From: a virus
Virus record (IMG/VR): IMGVR_UViG_3300010430_002753
Span: 1 to 64,000 of that record
Strand: one strand, 5' to 3'
Length of the DNA: 64,000 bases
Both the position numbers and the translations under genes were made by a program. Below the pieces are notes generated by a model. The model did not search any database. It worked only from the letters and a program-made list of their open reading frames with translations, and was not told where the DNA came from. This document shows positions 57,351 through 64,000 of the stretch, in pieces; position 1 is the stretch's first letter, and the number at the start of each line of letters is the position of its first letter.

Positions 57351-57830
57351 TTATTTTTTATCTAATAACTTTAAATTTACTTGTATTTTAAAATCTTTTA
57401 AATTTTTACATCTAATTCTTTTTCCATTATAATAATATCGTATATAAGGATTAGGAGACATTGAATTATACGCATTCATATATGATTCTAAATCTAAAAC
57501 AGTAAATGCTGTATTTTCATCATATATAGTAGATGTAATCCAAGCTGGTCCGTTTATATTATGTAATTTTCCATCTTTATATTTTTTAAAACTAAATTCT
57601 GAACTTACAAAATTTACATAATTAATATATTCTTTTATAAATGTATTTACCAATTTTTTTGATGTCATTTGAATAATAATCTTAAACGTATCAAATACTA
57701 TCAAATAATTATAATCAGATCCGTAATAATCGTGTATTTCTAATTTTGTATCAATATCAAATAATTTAATGTGACCAATTTTTGATGCAGATTTTATAAT
57801 TTTATCTTTTAATTCTATTGATATTTTCAT
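57351..57830 (-). CDS. Subfamily-2 repeat protein with NLKLLDKK tail
   Basis: 159 residues. KISIELKDKIIKSASKI start, LHNINGPAWITST repeat core, then a strand-rich part and KIQVNLKLLDKK. It shares YLIVFDTFKI with FEIVCFETFKI-like segments of 58396, so the two form a pair. Function unknown. Confidence 0.74.
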   Translation of the reverse strand: MKISIELKDKIIKSASKIGHIKLFDIDTKLEIHDYYGSDYNYLIVFDTFKIIIQMTSKKLVNTFIKEYINYVNFVSSEFSFKKYKDGKLHNINGPAWITSTIYDENTAFTVLDLESYMNAYNSMSPNPYIRYYYNGKRIRCKNLKDFKIQVNLKLLDKK

Positions 57831-58118
57831 TTAATCTTCAAATGTTATAATAGGATTTCTGCAAGTATTATCTTTTTTATTTACTTTTAATTCTGCGTAC
57901 ACAGTTTTTATGTCTCTATTTTTGTTCCAATATTCTATAACAAAATTATAAGAATTGTCTATTTTTGATTTTATGCCTTTATAATTAATATTTTTTATAT
58001 TAAAAAAATCATCTTTAAACTTATCATACATAACTCTAATAAATGCACCATTAACGTTATCAGCAATTTCTTCTGTATTTACGCCACCACTTGTACTAAA
58101 TCTAAATTGTTGTTGCAT
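57831..58118 (-). CDS. Unknown protein
   Basis: 95 residues. QQQFRFSTSGGVNTEEIAD start, then an alpha/beta fold. The ribosome-binding site AAGGAG is formed by the last codons of the upstream repeat gene. No family recognised. Confidence 0.6.
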   Translation of the reverse strand: MQQQFRFSTSGGVNTEEIADNVNGAFIRVMYDKFKDDFFNIKNINYKGIKSKIDNSYNFVIEYWNKNRDIKTVYAELKVNKKDNTCRNPIITFED

Positions 58119-58120
58119 AT

Positions 58121-58393
58121 TTACTCCTTATTTAATAACTTTAAATTTCTGTTTATATTAATTATTTTAATTACTTCTGAATGTTTATAGAATTCTTTTT
58201 TTGAATATTCTTTACCGTTTATCCAATAATCTTTATTATATATTTTACCAGATTTATAATACCAATTTTTAGCTGGTCCTTCTAATCTATGTGATTCACC
58301 ATTTGAATTATAATAATATTCATAATGAATTTTTCCATTTTCATGATAATGTATTTTTTTATAATTTCCATTTTCTAACTTAATTCTTTTCAT
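58121..58393 (-). CDS. Single-repeat HRxDGPA protein with RNLKLLNKE tail
   Basis: 90 residues. KRIKLENGNYKKI, one repeat HRLEGPAKNWYYKSGKI, YSKKEFYKHSEVIKI and NINRNLKLLNKE. The codons AAG GAG TAA are an excellent ribosome-binding site (AAGGAG) for the gene at 58118. Confidence 0.85.
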   Translation of the reverse strand: MKRIKLENGNYKKIHYHENGKIHYEYYYNSNGESHRLEGPAKNWYYKSGKIYNKDYWINGKEYSKKEFYKHSEVIKIININRNLKLLNKE

Positions 58394-58395
58394 AA

Positions 58396-58914
58396 TTAAA
58401 CCTTATTTAATAACTTTAAATTTCTATTTATATTATATATTTTATCAAAATCTTTTTTATCTAACCCTCTTCCATGTAATTCATAATAATGTTCACAACA
58501 TAAAGCTTTTCTATATTTAAAATATTCTTCATTTATATATTTTTTAGGATCTATAATATATTCATTCCAAAAATAATTAGAATTCATACTATTAAAATAT
58601 ACTCTGCTTGGACCTAAATCATTATGATATTTACCATTTTTTAAAAATTTAATAGTAAATGGCGATATTACATATTTTAAATATTTTCCATATTTTAAAT
58701 GAATAATATTATTAATATATGTTGCCTTTGTATTTACTATTTCAATTTTAAATGTTTCAAAACATAATATATAATAACTTTTATCGGCACCTTCATATTG
58801 TTTTAATTTTCCTATTGGATCTTTAACATTTAATATAGAATAATTAATATAATTATCTTTAAAATGTTTTTCAAAATGTTTTTTTAATTCTTTTTGAGTA
58901 ATAATTTTTTTCAT
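58396..58914 (-). CDS. Divergent subfamily-2 repeat protein with RNLKLLNKV tail
   Basis: 172 residues. KKIITQKELKKHFEKHF start, degenerate core NDLGPSRVYF, an aromatic middle and YNINRNLKLLNKV. Its AAGGTTTAA serves the gene at 58393. First gene behind the promoter at 58939-58967. Function unknown. Confidence 0.76.
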   Translation of the reverse strand: MKKIITQKELKKHFEKHFKDNYINYSILNVKDPIGKLKQYEGADKSYYILCFETFKIEIVNTKATYINNIIHLKYGKYLKYVISPFTIKFLKNGKYHNDLGPSRVYFNSMNSNYFWNEYIIDPKKYINEEYFKYRKALCCEHYYELHGRGLDKKDFDKIYNINRNLKLLNKV

Positions 58915-58938
58915 AACTATCCTTTTTTTTTATAAATA

Positions 58939-58967
58939 ATTATAAATTACAATAACAATAATGTCAA
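58939..58967 (-). promoter_or_regulatory. Consensus sigma-70 promoter
   Basis: Minus strand TTGACA (58967-58962), a 17-bp spacer and TATAAT (58944-58939). Follows the reductase terminator. Confidence 0.9.
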
Positions 58968-58968
58968 C

Positions 58969-59003
58969 TAAAAAATAAAAAAGAGGAATATTTAATTCCT
59001 CTT
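58969..59003 (-). terminator. Rho-independent terminator
   Basis: Stem AAGAGGAAT/ATTCCTCTT (58981-58989 with 58995-59003), then a T run on the minus strand. It ends the ribonucleotide reductase unit. Confidence 0.87.
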
Positions 59004-59024
59004 AATACTTAATTTAATTATAGT

Positions 59025-61622
59025 TTATCCACATTTTGACCAAGCACATGAATTACAACTAATACAACCTTGTTCATATCTTAATGTAGATTGACCACAT
59101 GAAGGACATTCTTGTTCTTTATCATCTTTAACTACTTTAGTTCCATCTTTTATAAAATTACTTAATAATTTTTTAATATGAAATATTAAAGTAGAAATAC
59201 CAGTATTATGTTCATCTAATACATTAATAATATCTTGAATCTGAACATTATGTCTAAGTGCCATTCCAATAGCTCTTGCTATTTTATTTACATTAGATTG
59301 ACCATTATATTTTTCTTTTTGTTTTACTATTAATTCTTCATTTATTTCTTTATTTATACATAATGTTTCCATAGCTTCTACAACACTTCCTGCAATTTCT
59401 GTAGATTCATGACAATTAGTATTAATAAACATTCCAAATGGTTTAGTTAAATTTCTATCAGCAAATATTATATTAACATACCATTTCTTTTTATTGATAT
59501 CTTTAATTTTATAACCTTTAGAATAATATTCACCAGGTAATTTTACGCTGTCTTTAATTACATATCCATTAGATTTAATAAATAAAGTTTCTAATTCTGA
59601 TTTTTCTTTTTCTACTGTTTCTTTTCTTTCTAATACAGCAGACATTGTTCCATCACGGTATGTAGTAATTCCTTTAATACCAGATTTATAAGCGTCTAAA
59701 TAAAGATCTTTAAATTTTTCATACGGATAATCTTTAGGTATATTTACAGTTTTACTAATAGCCTGATTACAATAATGTGCTAATACTTTTAATGTTTTAA
59801 TATGGTCTTCTACAGATAATTCATTAGTAGTACTAAACGCACCTTTATCTTTATATTTTTTAAATTGATCTTTTGTTAAATTTTCTTTACACCATTTATA
59901 TCCGTAATCTATAACTTCAGTTTGTTTTACTAATCCTCTATTTTTATCACATTCATAATTAATATTATTAAACTTACCTTTTAAAATATCTTCTGTTCCG
60001 CGTTTACTAAATTTTAAATCTTTTGTTTCAAACCATTCACCATTATGAATATCAGGAAATTTCATTTTGTTACTCTTTAATGTATTTAATTCTTTTTCAT
60101 TTACAATAGACCATCTAAAATAATCTGTACTAAATACTGGTTCTATTCCACCACTAACTATACCTGCAAAAATTCCAGTATTTCCATTTGGTGCAAACAT
60201 TGAATGATGCGAATTTCTCATACACCCAATATCTTTAATTTTATTTTTTACTTCATCACTAATTTTTAAATTATTAAAATATTCTGTATTAAAATAATGT
60301 GATGAATCAAATAATTCAAAATTACCTTTTTCTTTTCCAAGCTCTGCAGAATATAATAATTCTGTTTCTGCTTTAATTTTCATCAATTTTTTAGTAAATT
60401 TTAAACATTCTTCACTTCCATATTTTATACCTAACATCATTAAAGCTGATCCATACCCCATAAATCCTAGACCAATTCTTCTTTTTTCTTTTATTGCAGT
60501 TTTATAAATATCTAAAGGCACTGTAGATATATCATTAATATTATCTAAAAATCTAATAGCTGTTTTTACGTCTTCTTTATATGATTCGAAATCAAATCTA
60601 ATAGATCCATCAAAATATAATATTATATATTTAACTAAATTATGAGAAGATAAATTACAAACACCGGTAGACATGGGAATTTCTCCACAAGGATTTGTTT
60701 GGTATATTTTTTCTTTTCCATTTAACGGATTAATTTTATTAATTAAGTCTAAAAACATTATACCTGGTTCATTTCTATTATATGTGGCCTTCATAATTTC
60801 TTCCCAGATGTTTTTGGCTTTTAATGTTTCATGAATTACTGTTGGAAATCCTTTTGATTTCCAATCTATTAAATCACCAAACCACTCAGTTTTATATTTA
60901 TCATAAGTAGTATCTGGGAATTCTAAATCCCAATCTAAATCATTTTTAAGTGCATTCATAAATCCATCGACTATACCAATGCTTAAATTAAATTTTGATA
61001 ATCTACCAGGAGTTTGTTTTACTTTAATAAATTCAATAATATCTGGAGAATTAATATTTAATACTCCCATTTGAGCACCTTTTCTTATTTTTCTTTTTTC
61101 ATTTTGTTTTTCTTCACCTAAAATCTTTTCAGTTCCACATGTCACTATTTCTGAAGATTTATCCCATAGTTCTAAAAATTTCAATACACCAGGTGTTCTT
61201 ATATTATTACCGTTAACATATGACCCATTAGGTCTTAAATAAGAAAAGTTCTGACCATACCCTCCTTCAACTGCTAAAATCTTTGCTTGATCGGCTAATA
61301 ATGAATATATACCTTCTATACTATCTGGATTTTTTAAACCTGTATCGTATGGATGATGTGTATAACAATTAAAAGACGTTGAATTTTTTCGTTCTTCTAA
61401 ACCTATATTTGATAAAATTCTTCCAGCTGGTATTAATTTAAATTCTTTCATTAAATTTAAAAATTTATTTTCCCATAATTCTTTATCTTTTTCTACAGAA
61501 GCTACTTTCTTTGCTATTCTTTTAAATGTATCTATAACATCTAATTCTTTACTACCTTTATAATTATCTTTCCAAACTTCTAAACTAAATTTTTCAATTG
61601 TATCATTTAAAGACTCTTTCAT
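59025..61622 (-). CDS. nrdJ: Class II (adenosylcobalamin-dependent) ribonucleotide reductase
   Basis: 865 residues. Core NPCGE with N310, C312 (thiyl) and E314, the redox pair C86 (SFNCYTHHP) and C322 (VCNLSS), and PAGRILSN-type substrate motifs. The C-terminal CPSCGQSTLRYEQGCISCNSCAWSKC end is the zinc/cysteine tail typical of B12-dependent NrdJ. No ATP-cone is evident at the N-terminus. It makes dNTPs in oxygen or without it, provided cobalamin is available in the host. No NrdB or NrdD/G partner is visible in the window. Ends at a terminator. Confidence 0.9.
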   Translation of the reverse strand: MKESLNDTIEKFSLEVWKDNYKGSKELDVIDTFKRIAKKVASVEKDKELWENKFLNLMKEFKLIPAGRILSNIGLEERKNSTSFNCYTHHPYDTGLKNPDSIEGIYSLLADQAKILAVEGGYGQNFSYLRPNGSYVNGNNIRTPGVLKFLELWDKSSEIVTCGTEKILGEEKQNEKRKIRKGAQMGVLNINSPDIIEFIKVKQTPGRLSKFNLSIGIVDGFMNALKNDLDWDLEFPDTTYDKYKTEWFGDLIDWKSKGFPTVIHETLKAKNIWEEIMKATYNRNEPGIMFLDLINKINPLNGKEKIYQTNPCGEIPMSTGVCNLSSHNLVKYIILYFDGSIRFDFESYKEDVKTAIRFLDNINDISTVPLDIYKTAIKEKRRIGLGFMGYGSALMMLGIKYGSEECLKFTKKLMKIKAETELLYSAELGKEKGNFELFDSSHYFNTEYFNNLKISDEVKNKIKDIGCMRNSHHSMFAPNGNTGIFAGIVSGGIEPVFSTDYFRWSIVNEKELNTLKSNKMKFPDIHNGEWFETKDLKFSKRGTEDILKGKFNNINYECDKNRGLVKQTEVIDYGYKWCKENLTKDQFKKYKDKGAFSTTNELSVEDHIKTLKVLAHYCNQAISKTVNIPKDYPYEKFKDLYLDAYKSGIKGITTYRDGTMSAVLERKETVEKEKSELETLFIKSNGYVIKDSVKLPGEYYSKGYKIKDINKKKWYVNIIFADRNLTKPFGMFINTNCHESTEIAGSVVEAMETLCINKEINEELIVKQKEKYNGQSNVNKIARAIGMALRHNVQIQDIINVLDEHNTGISTLIFHIKKLLSNFIKDGTKVVKDDKEQECPSCGQSTLRYEQGCISCNSCAWSKCG

Positions 61623-61640
61623 ATTAATACTTTTCCACCT

Positions 61641-62261
61641 TTATAATTTATTTTTAAATCTATCTTTTAATTTTTGATTCTTTTCTATTTTATCTTTGAC
61701 TTTTTGTTTTTCTATACTTCTTAAATATCCATCTTCTGGTTTTTTTTCTTTTCTATTATCATTTATATATTCTCTTACTTCATCTATATTAGTTAAAGCT
61801 AAACTTGGTAATCTATGCAAATTATTATTACACAATATATACCAATAATCATCTTTATTTCTATAAATGTCTGCAACTGATTCTTTGTCAAATGAATAAA
61901 ATTCTATAAACCCTGCTTTTATTAATTTTAAAACACTTTCTGGGCATGCTATATATGAATTATCTTGATTAGACAAGCATTGCAATAGTAATGTTTTTTT
62001 ATATGTTTTTAAATGTGAATAAGGTTTAATAGTAATAGTTTTATCTTTATTTTGTTTTAATACCCTAATTGTAACATATTTTTTTAAAAAGTCAATTGAT
62101 TTTATATTATAATATTGAACGTTCTTTTTATAATAAATTGTTAAGTAATAATCTTTAAATAATTTTTTTATTGGTGTATATAAATATCTTTTAGTTATTC
62201 CTGAATAGAGTTTATCTTTGTATTTTTTAATCCAAAAAAACCCTTTAAAAGTTGTTAACAT
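61641..62261 (-). CDS. Basic unknown protein
   Basis: 206 residues, strongly basic and aromatic, beta-rich, beginning LTTFKGFFWIKKYKDKLY and ending in a lysine-rich helix (EKQKVKDKIEKNQKLKD). No domain recognised. Upstream neighbour of the reductase and separated by 18 bases; probably co-transcribed. Confidence 0.6.
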   Translation of the reverse strand: MLTTFKGFFWIKKYKDKLYSGITKRYLYTPIKKLFKDYYLTIYYKKNVQYYNIKSIDFLKKYVTIRVLKQNKDKTITIKPYSHLKTYKKTLLLQCLSNQDNSYIACPESVLKLIKAGFIEFYSFDKESVADIYRNKDDYWYILCNNNLHRLPSLALTNIDEVREYINDNRKEKKPEDGYLRSIEKQKVKDKIEKNQKLKDRFKNKL

Positions 62262-62282
62262 AAATATTCCTTTATTAAAAGT

Positions 62283-62331
62283 TGAGAAAAAAATAGAAAG
62301 TACTAAAAATATAAGTACTTTCTATTTTAAA
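62283..62331 (-). terminator. Rho-independent terminator
   Basis: 14-bp stem AAATAGAAAGTACT/AGTACTTTCTATTT (62291-62304 with 62314-62327), followed on the minus strand by a T-rich run. It ends the 62345 gene. Confidence 0.85.
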
Positions 62332-62344
62332 ATAAATTGTTGTA

Positions 62345-63235
62345 TTATACGGTCATTAAAACTGCATCCATTACTTCATTAGGATCAAAATTTAATTCTT
62401 TATCAAATAAATAATCTTTAATTGTTTGTAATAATTCGTCCTTAATAACTGTAATATTATCTTCTGCTCTTGCAATAGCTGCTGGAGTTATTGCTACTTC
62501 TATATTACGTTCTTCTTTATTGATATTATTAAATTTCTTTTTGACGTCTTGATTATTTAAGATTAGATCTATGTCTGATTTTTTAAATCTATCATATGTT
62601 TTTTTAACAGAAGATTTTAAGTTTGTTAATGAATCAGTATTTAAAACAAAATTTAATGCTTCATCAGATGTTATATCATAATCAATTACATCATCTCTTA
62701 GTAAATCATATAATTCATTTTCTATAGAATCTGTTAAATCTTGAAGTTCATCATTAACTATAGCCTTTTGTGATTTTGATTCAGCTTTAGATAATTTAAT
62801 TTTTAAATTGTGATATTGATTATGAAGTTCTTCTAATTCAGGAAATCTTTGCAATAAAAATAATCCGTAATCAGGCTTATTAATAATTTGATTCGCCTTT
62901 TTTCTTACATCATTTAATTTAAGACCTACTAAAGTTTTATCTTCGTCTTCAGCATACCCTATTAATTCTTCTTGTTGTCCCATTAAAAAATTAGTTAATT
63001 CTTCTGGTAATTGAAATTGTGCTTTTAATTTTTGTTCTCCACCTAAATATTCAATTAAATCATTTACTGTCAATATTTCGAAATCTAAATCTTCTGCATG
63101 TTTTTTTATATTTCCATGAGTTTCACTTCTGTCTTTAACAAAATCTTCTTCATTTACTGATTCTTTGACAAATTCTTTATTTGCATTTTTATAATTACTA
63201 ATTAAATTTTTCATATTTAATTTATCCATTTTCAT
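62345..63235 (-). CDS. Helical protein of unknown function
   Basis: 296 residues from ATG 63235 (AATAGGAGATAT). Nearly all alpha-helical and acidic, with NKEFVKESVNEEDFVKDRSE near the start and a coiled-coil-like region at 150-200. Could be a scaffold or DNA-metabolism accessory protein. No motif recognised. Confidence 0.62.
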   Translation of the reverse strand: MKMDKLNMKNLISNYKNANKEFVKESVNEEDFVKDRSETHGNIKKHAEDLDFEILTVNDLIEYLGGEQKLKAQFQLPEELTNFLMGQQEELIGYAEDEDKTLVGLKLNDVRKKANQIINKPDYGLFLLQRFPELEELHNQYHNLKIKLSKAESKSQKAIVNDELQDLTDSIENELYDLLRDDVIDYDITSDEALNFVLNTDSLTNLKSSVKKTYDRFKKSDIDLILNNQDVKKKFNNINKEERNIEVAITPAAIARAEDNITVIKDELLQTIKDYLFDKELNFDPNEVMDAVLMTV

Positions 63236-63253
63236 ATCTCCTATTACTTATAA

Positions 63254-64000
63254 TTATAAATATTTAGATTCTAAAATTTCTATACATTCATCAAATATAT
63301 CTTGTATAATATCTTTATCATTAACAAATCTTAAATCTATGTTTATTATAGTTTTATGACCGCCAGATAAATTTTTTACTAATTCATATACATTACTTTT
63401 TATACTATCTAAAAATTCAATTTCTGATTGTTCTAATTTTGTATATGTTTTATCTAATAATTTAATTAATAAATTTTCACATTGTTCAAATCTATTTCCA
63501 AATGTTTTTTGTATATCTTTATAAGTATCTGGTAAATATATTTTTAAATCGTTATATGTAAAACCAATTGAATTTTCTTTATATCCTTTTGGTGAATCAA
63601 TATTTTGTTCTAATAATTTTTTAACATCATATAAAGATATTGTTTGATCTAATTCTATAAATCTATCTTTATATGAACTAATAATTTTATCTAATACTTC
63701 TTCTATTAAATTATATTTAGGATTAATATTATTATGTTTAAATGGATTATATGATAGACTTATTAATTGAGAAAAATCCCAATAAGTACAAACAAAATTT
63801 GAATCTGGATAATTTATAAACGAACCGTATCTATTATATGAACCCTTATTATAACAATTTGCGACAGTTCCATCTTGCACAACAATGCTATCGTTTAACA
63901 CATAATGTTTTTTTGATTTTTTATAACTATCTACGTAATCTCTTGTATTATCATTCATTATATTAACAGGGGTTGCCTCAGTGAACTCTATTATGTAATT
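63254..64000 (-). CDS. Unknown protein, N-terminus beyond window edge
   Basis: The frame is open from 63254 to the window end, so the first codons are missing. The ATG at 63958 has no ribosome-binding site, and the upstream 14 codons (IIEFTEATPVNIM) continue in frame. The visible part has DGTVANCYNKGSYNRYGSF and later KTYTKLEQSEIEFLDS. No family recognised. Confidence 0.62.
   Translation of the reverse strand, partial: NYIIEFTEATPVNIMNDNTRDYVDSYKKSKKHYVLNDSIVVQDGTVANCYNKGSYNRYGSFINYPDSNFVCTYWDFSQLISLSYNPFKHNNINPKYNLIEEVLDKIISSYKDRFIELDQTISLYDVKKLLEQNIDSPKGYKENSIGFTYNDLKIYLPDTYKDIQKTFGNRFEQCENLLIKLLDKTYTKLEQSEIEFLDSIKSNVYELVKNLSGGHKTIINIDLRFVNDKDIIQDIFDECIEILESKYL

Overview
The window looks like part of the genome of a large, very AT-rich double-stranded DNA tailed phage (or a close prophage relative). 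Every convincing protein gene and tRNA lies on the minus strand, packed with gaps of a few bases. There are tail-fibre-like genes with laminin-G/concanavalin-like folds, a tRNA cluster, a phage-type metabolic set (class II ribonucleotide reductase, a PRPP-synthetase-family enzyme, GroEL) and dozens of small unknown genes. Shine-Dalgarno sites are strong (GGAGG, AAGGAG) and promoters are close to the sigma-70 consensus (TTGACA, 16-17 bp, TATAAT/TATATT). This suggests a bacterial host with SD-led translation and a vegetative sigma factor; the host itself cannot be named. Genes read with the standard stop codons.

Layout, following transcription from right to left. 64.0-59.0 kb: two unknown genes, a basic protein and a B12-dependent ribonucleotide reductase. 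59.0-45.5 kb: many small repeat proteins mixed with a CCA-adding enzyme, a large protein with a YfaP-like segment, a triple zinc-finger protein, a PRPP-synthetase-family enzyme and GroEL. 45.45-38.70 kb: a tRNA operon with its own promoter and terminator. It holds 21 tRNAs with clear anticodons, two aberrant tRNA-like genes, a ~480-nt structured non-coding stretch, several long inverted repeats and a few small genes (a PTH2-like protein and a dual-specificity phosphatase among them). 38.6-30.8 kb: a cassette of nine structural (tail/fibre) genes. 30.7-0 kb: a long run of small accessory genes including a Thg1-like protein, two HAD enzymes, a vWA protein, a PPP-type phosphatase, a RlaP-family nucleotidyltransferase, a methyltransferase, an HNH nuclease, a DUF2829/Tad2-like protein and an HD ppGpp-hydrolase-like protein.

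Three themes stand out. (1) A spread-out RNA/tRNA maintenance kit: Thg1-like 3'-5' polymerase, CCA-adding enzyme, RlaP nucleotidyltransferase, a HAD of the type found in RNA-repair proteins and a PTH2-like domain, together with the tRNAs. Five of those tRNAs lack an encoded CCA. (2) A family of about 25 small proteins that share a C-terminal tail resembling RNLKLLNK. Most also carry HRxDGPA repeats (MORN-variant-like beta repeats), but some carry the tail on unrelated bodies. The codons of this tail often double as the ribosome-binding site of the next gene, and copies often sit next to a recurrent promoter cassette. (3) Possible counter-defence functions: the DUF2829/Tad2-like protein, a PRPP-synthetase-family enzyme that could be the Adps type of NAD+ reconstitution, and the ppGpp-hydrolase-like enzyme. 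All functional statements come from reading motifs by eye; no database search was run.
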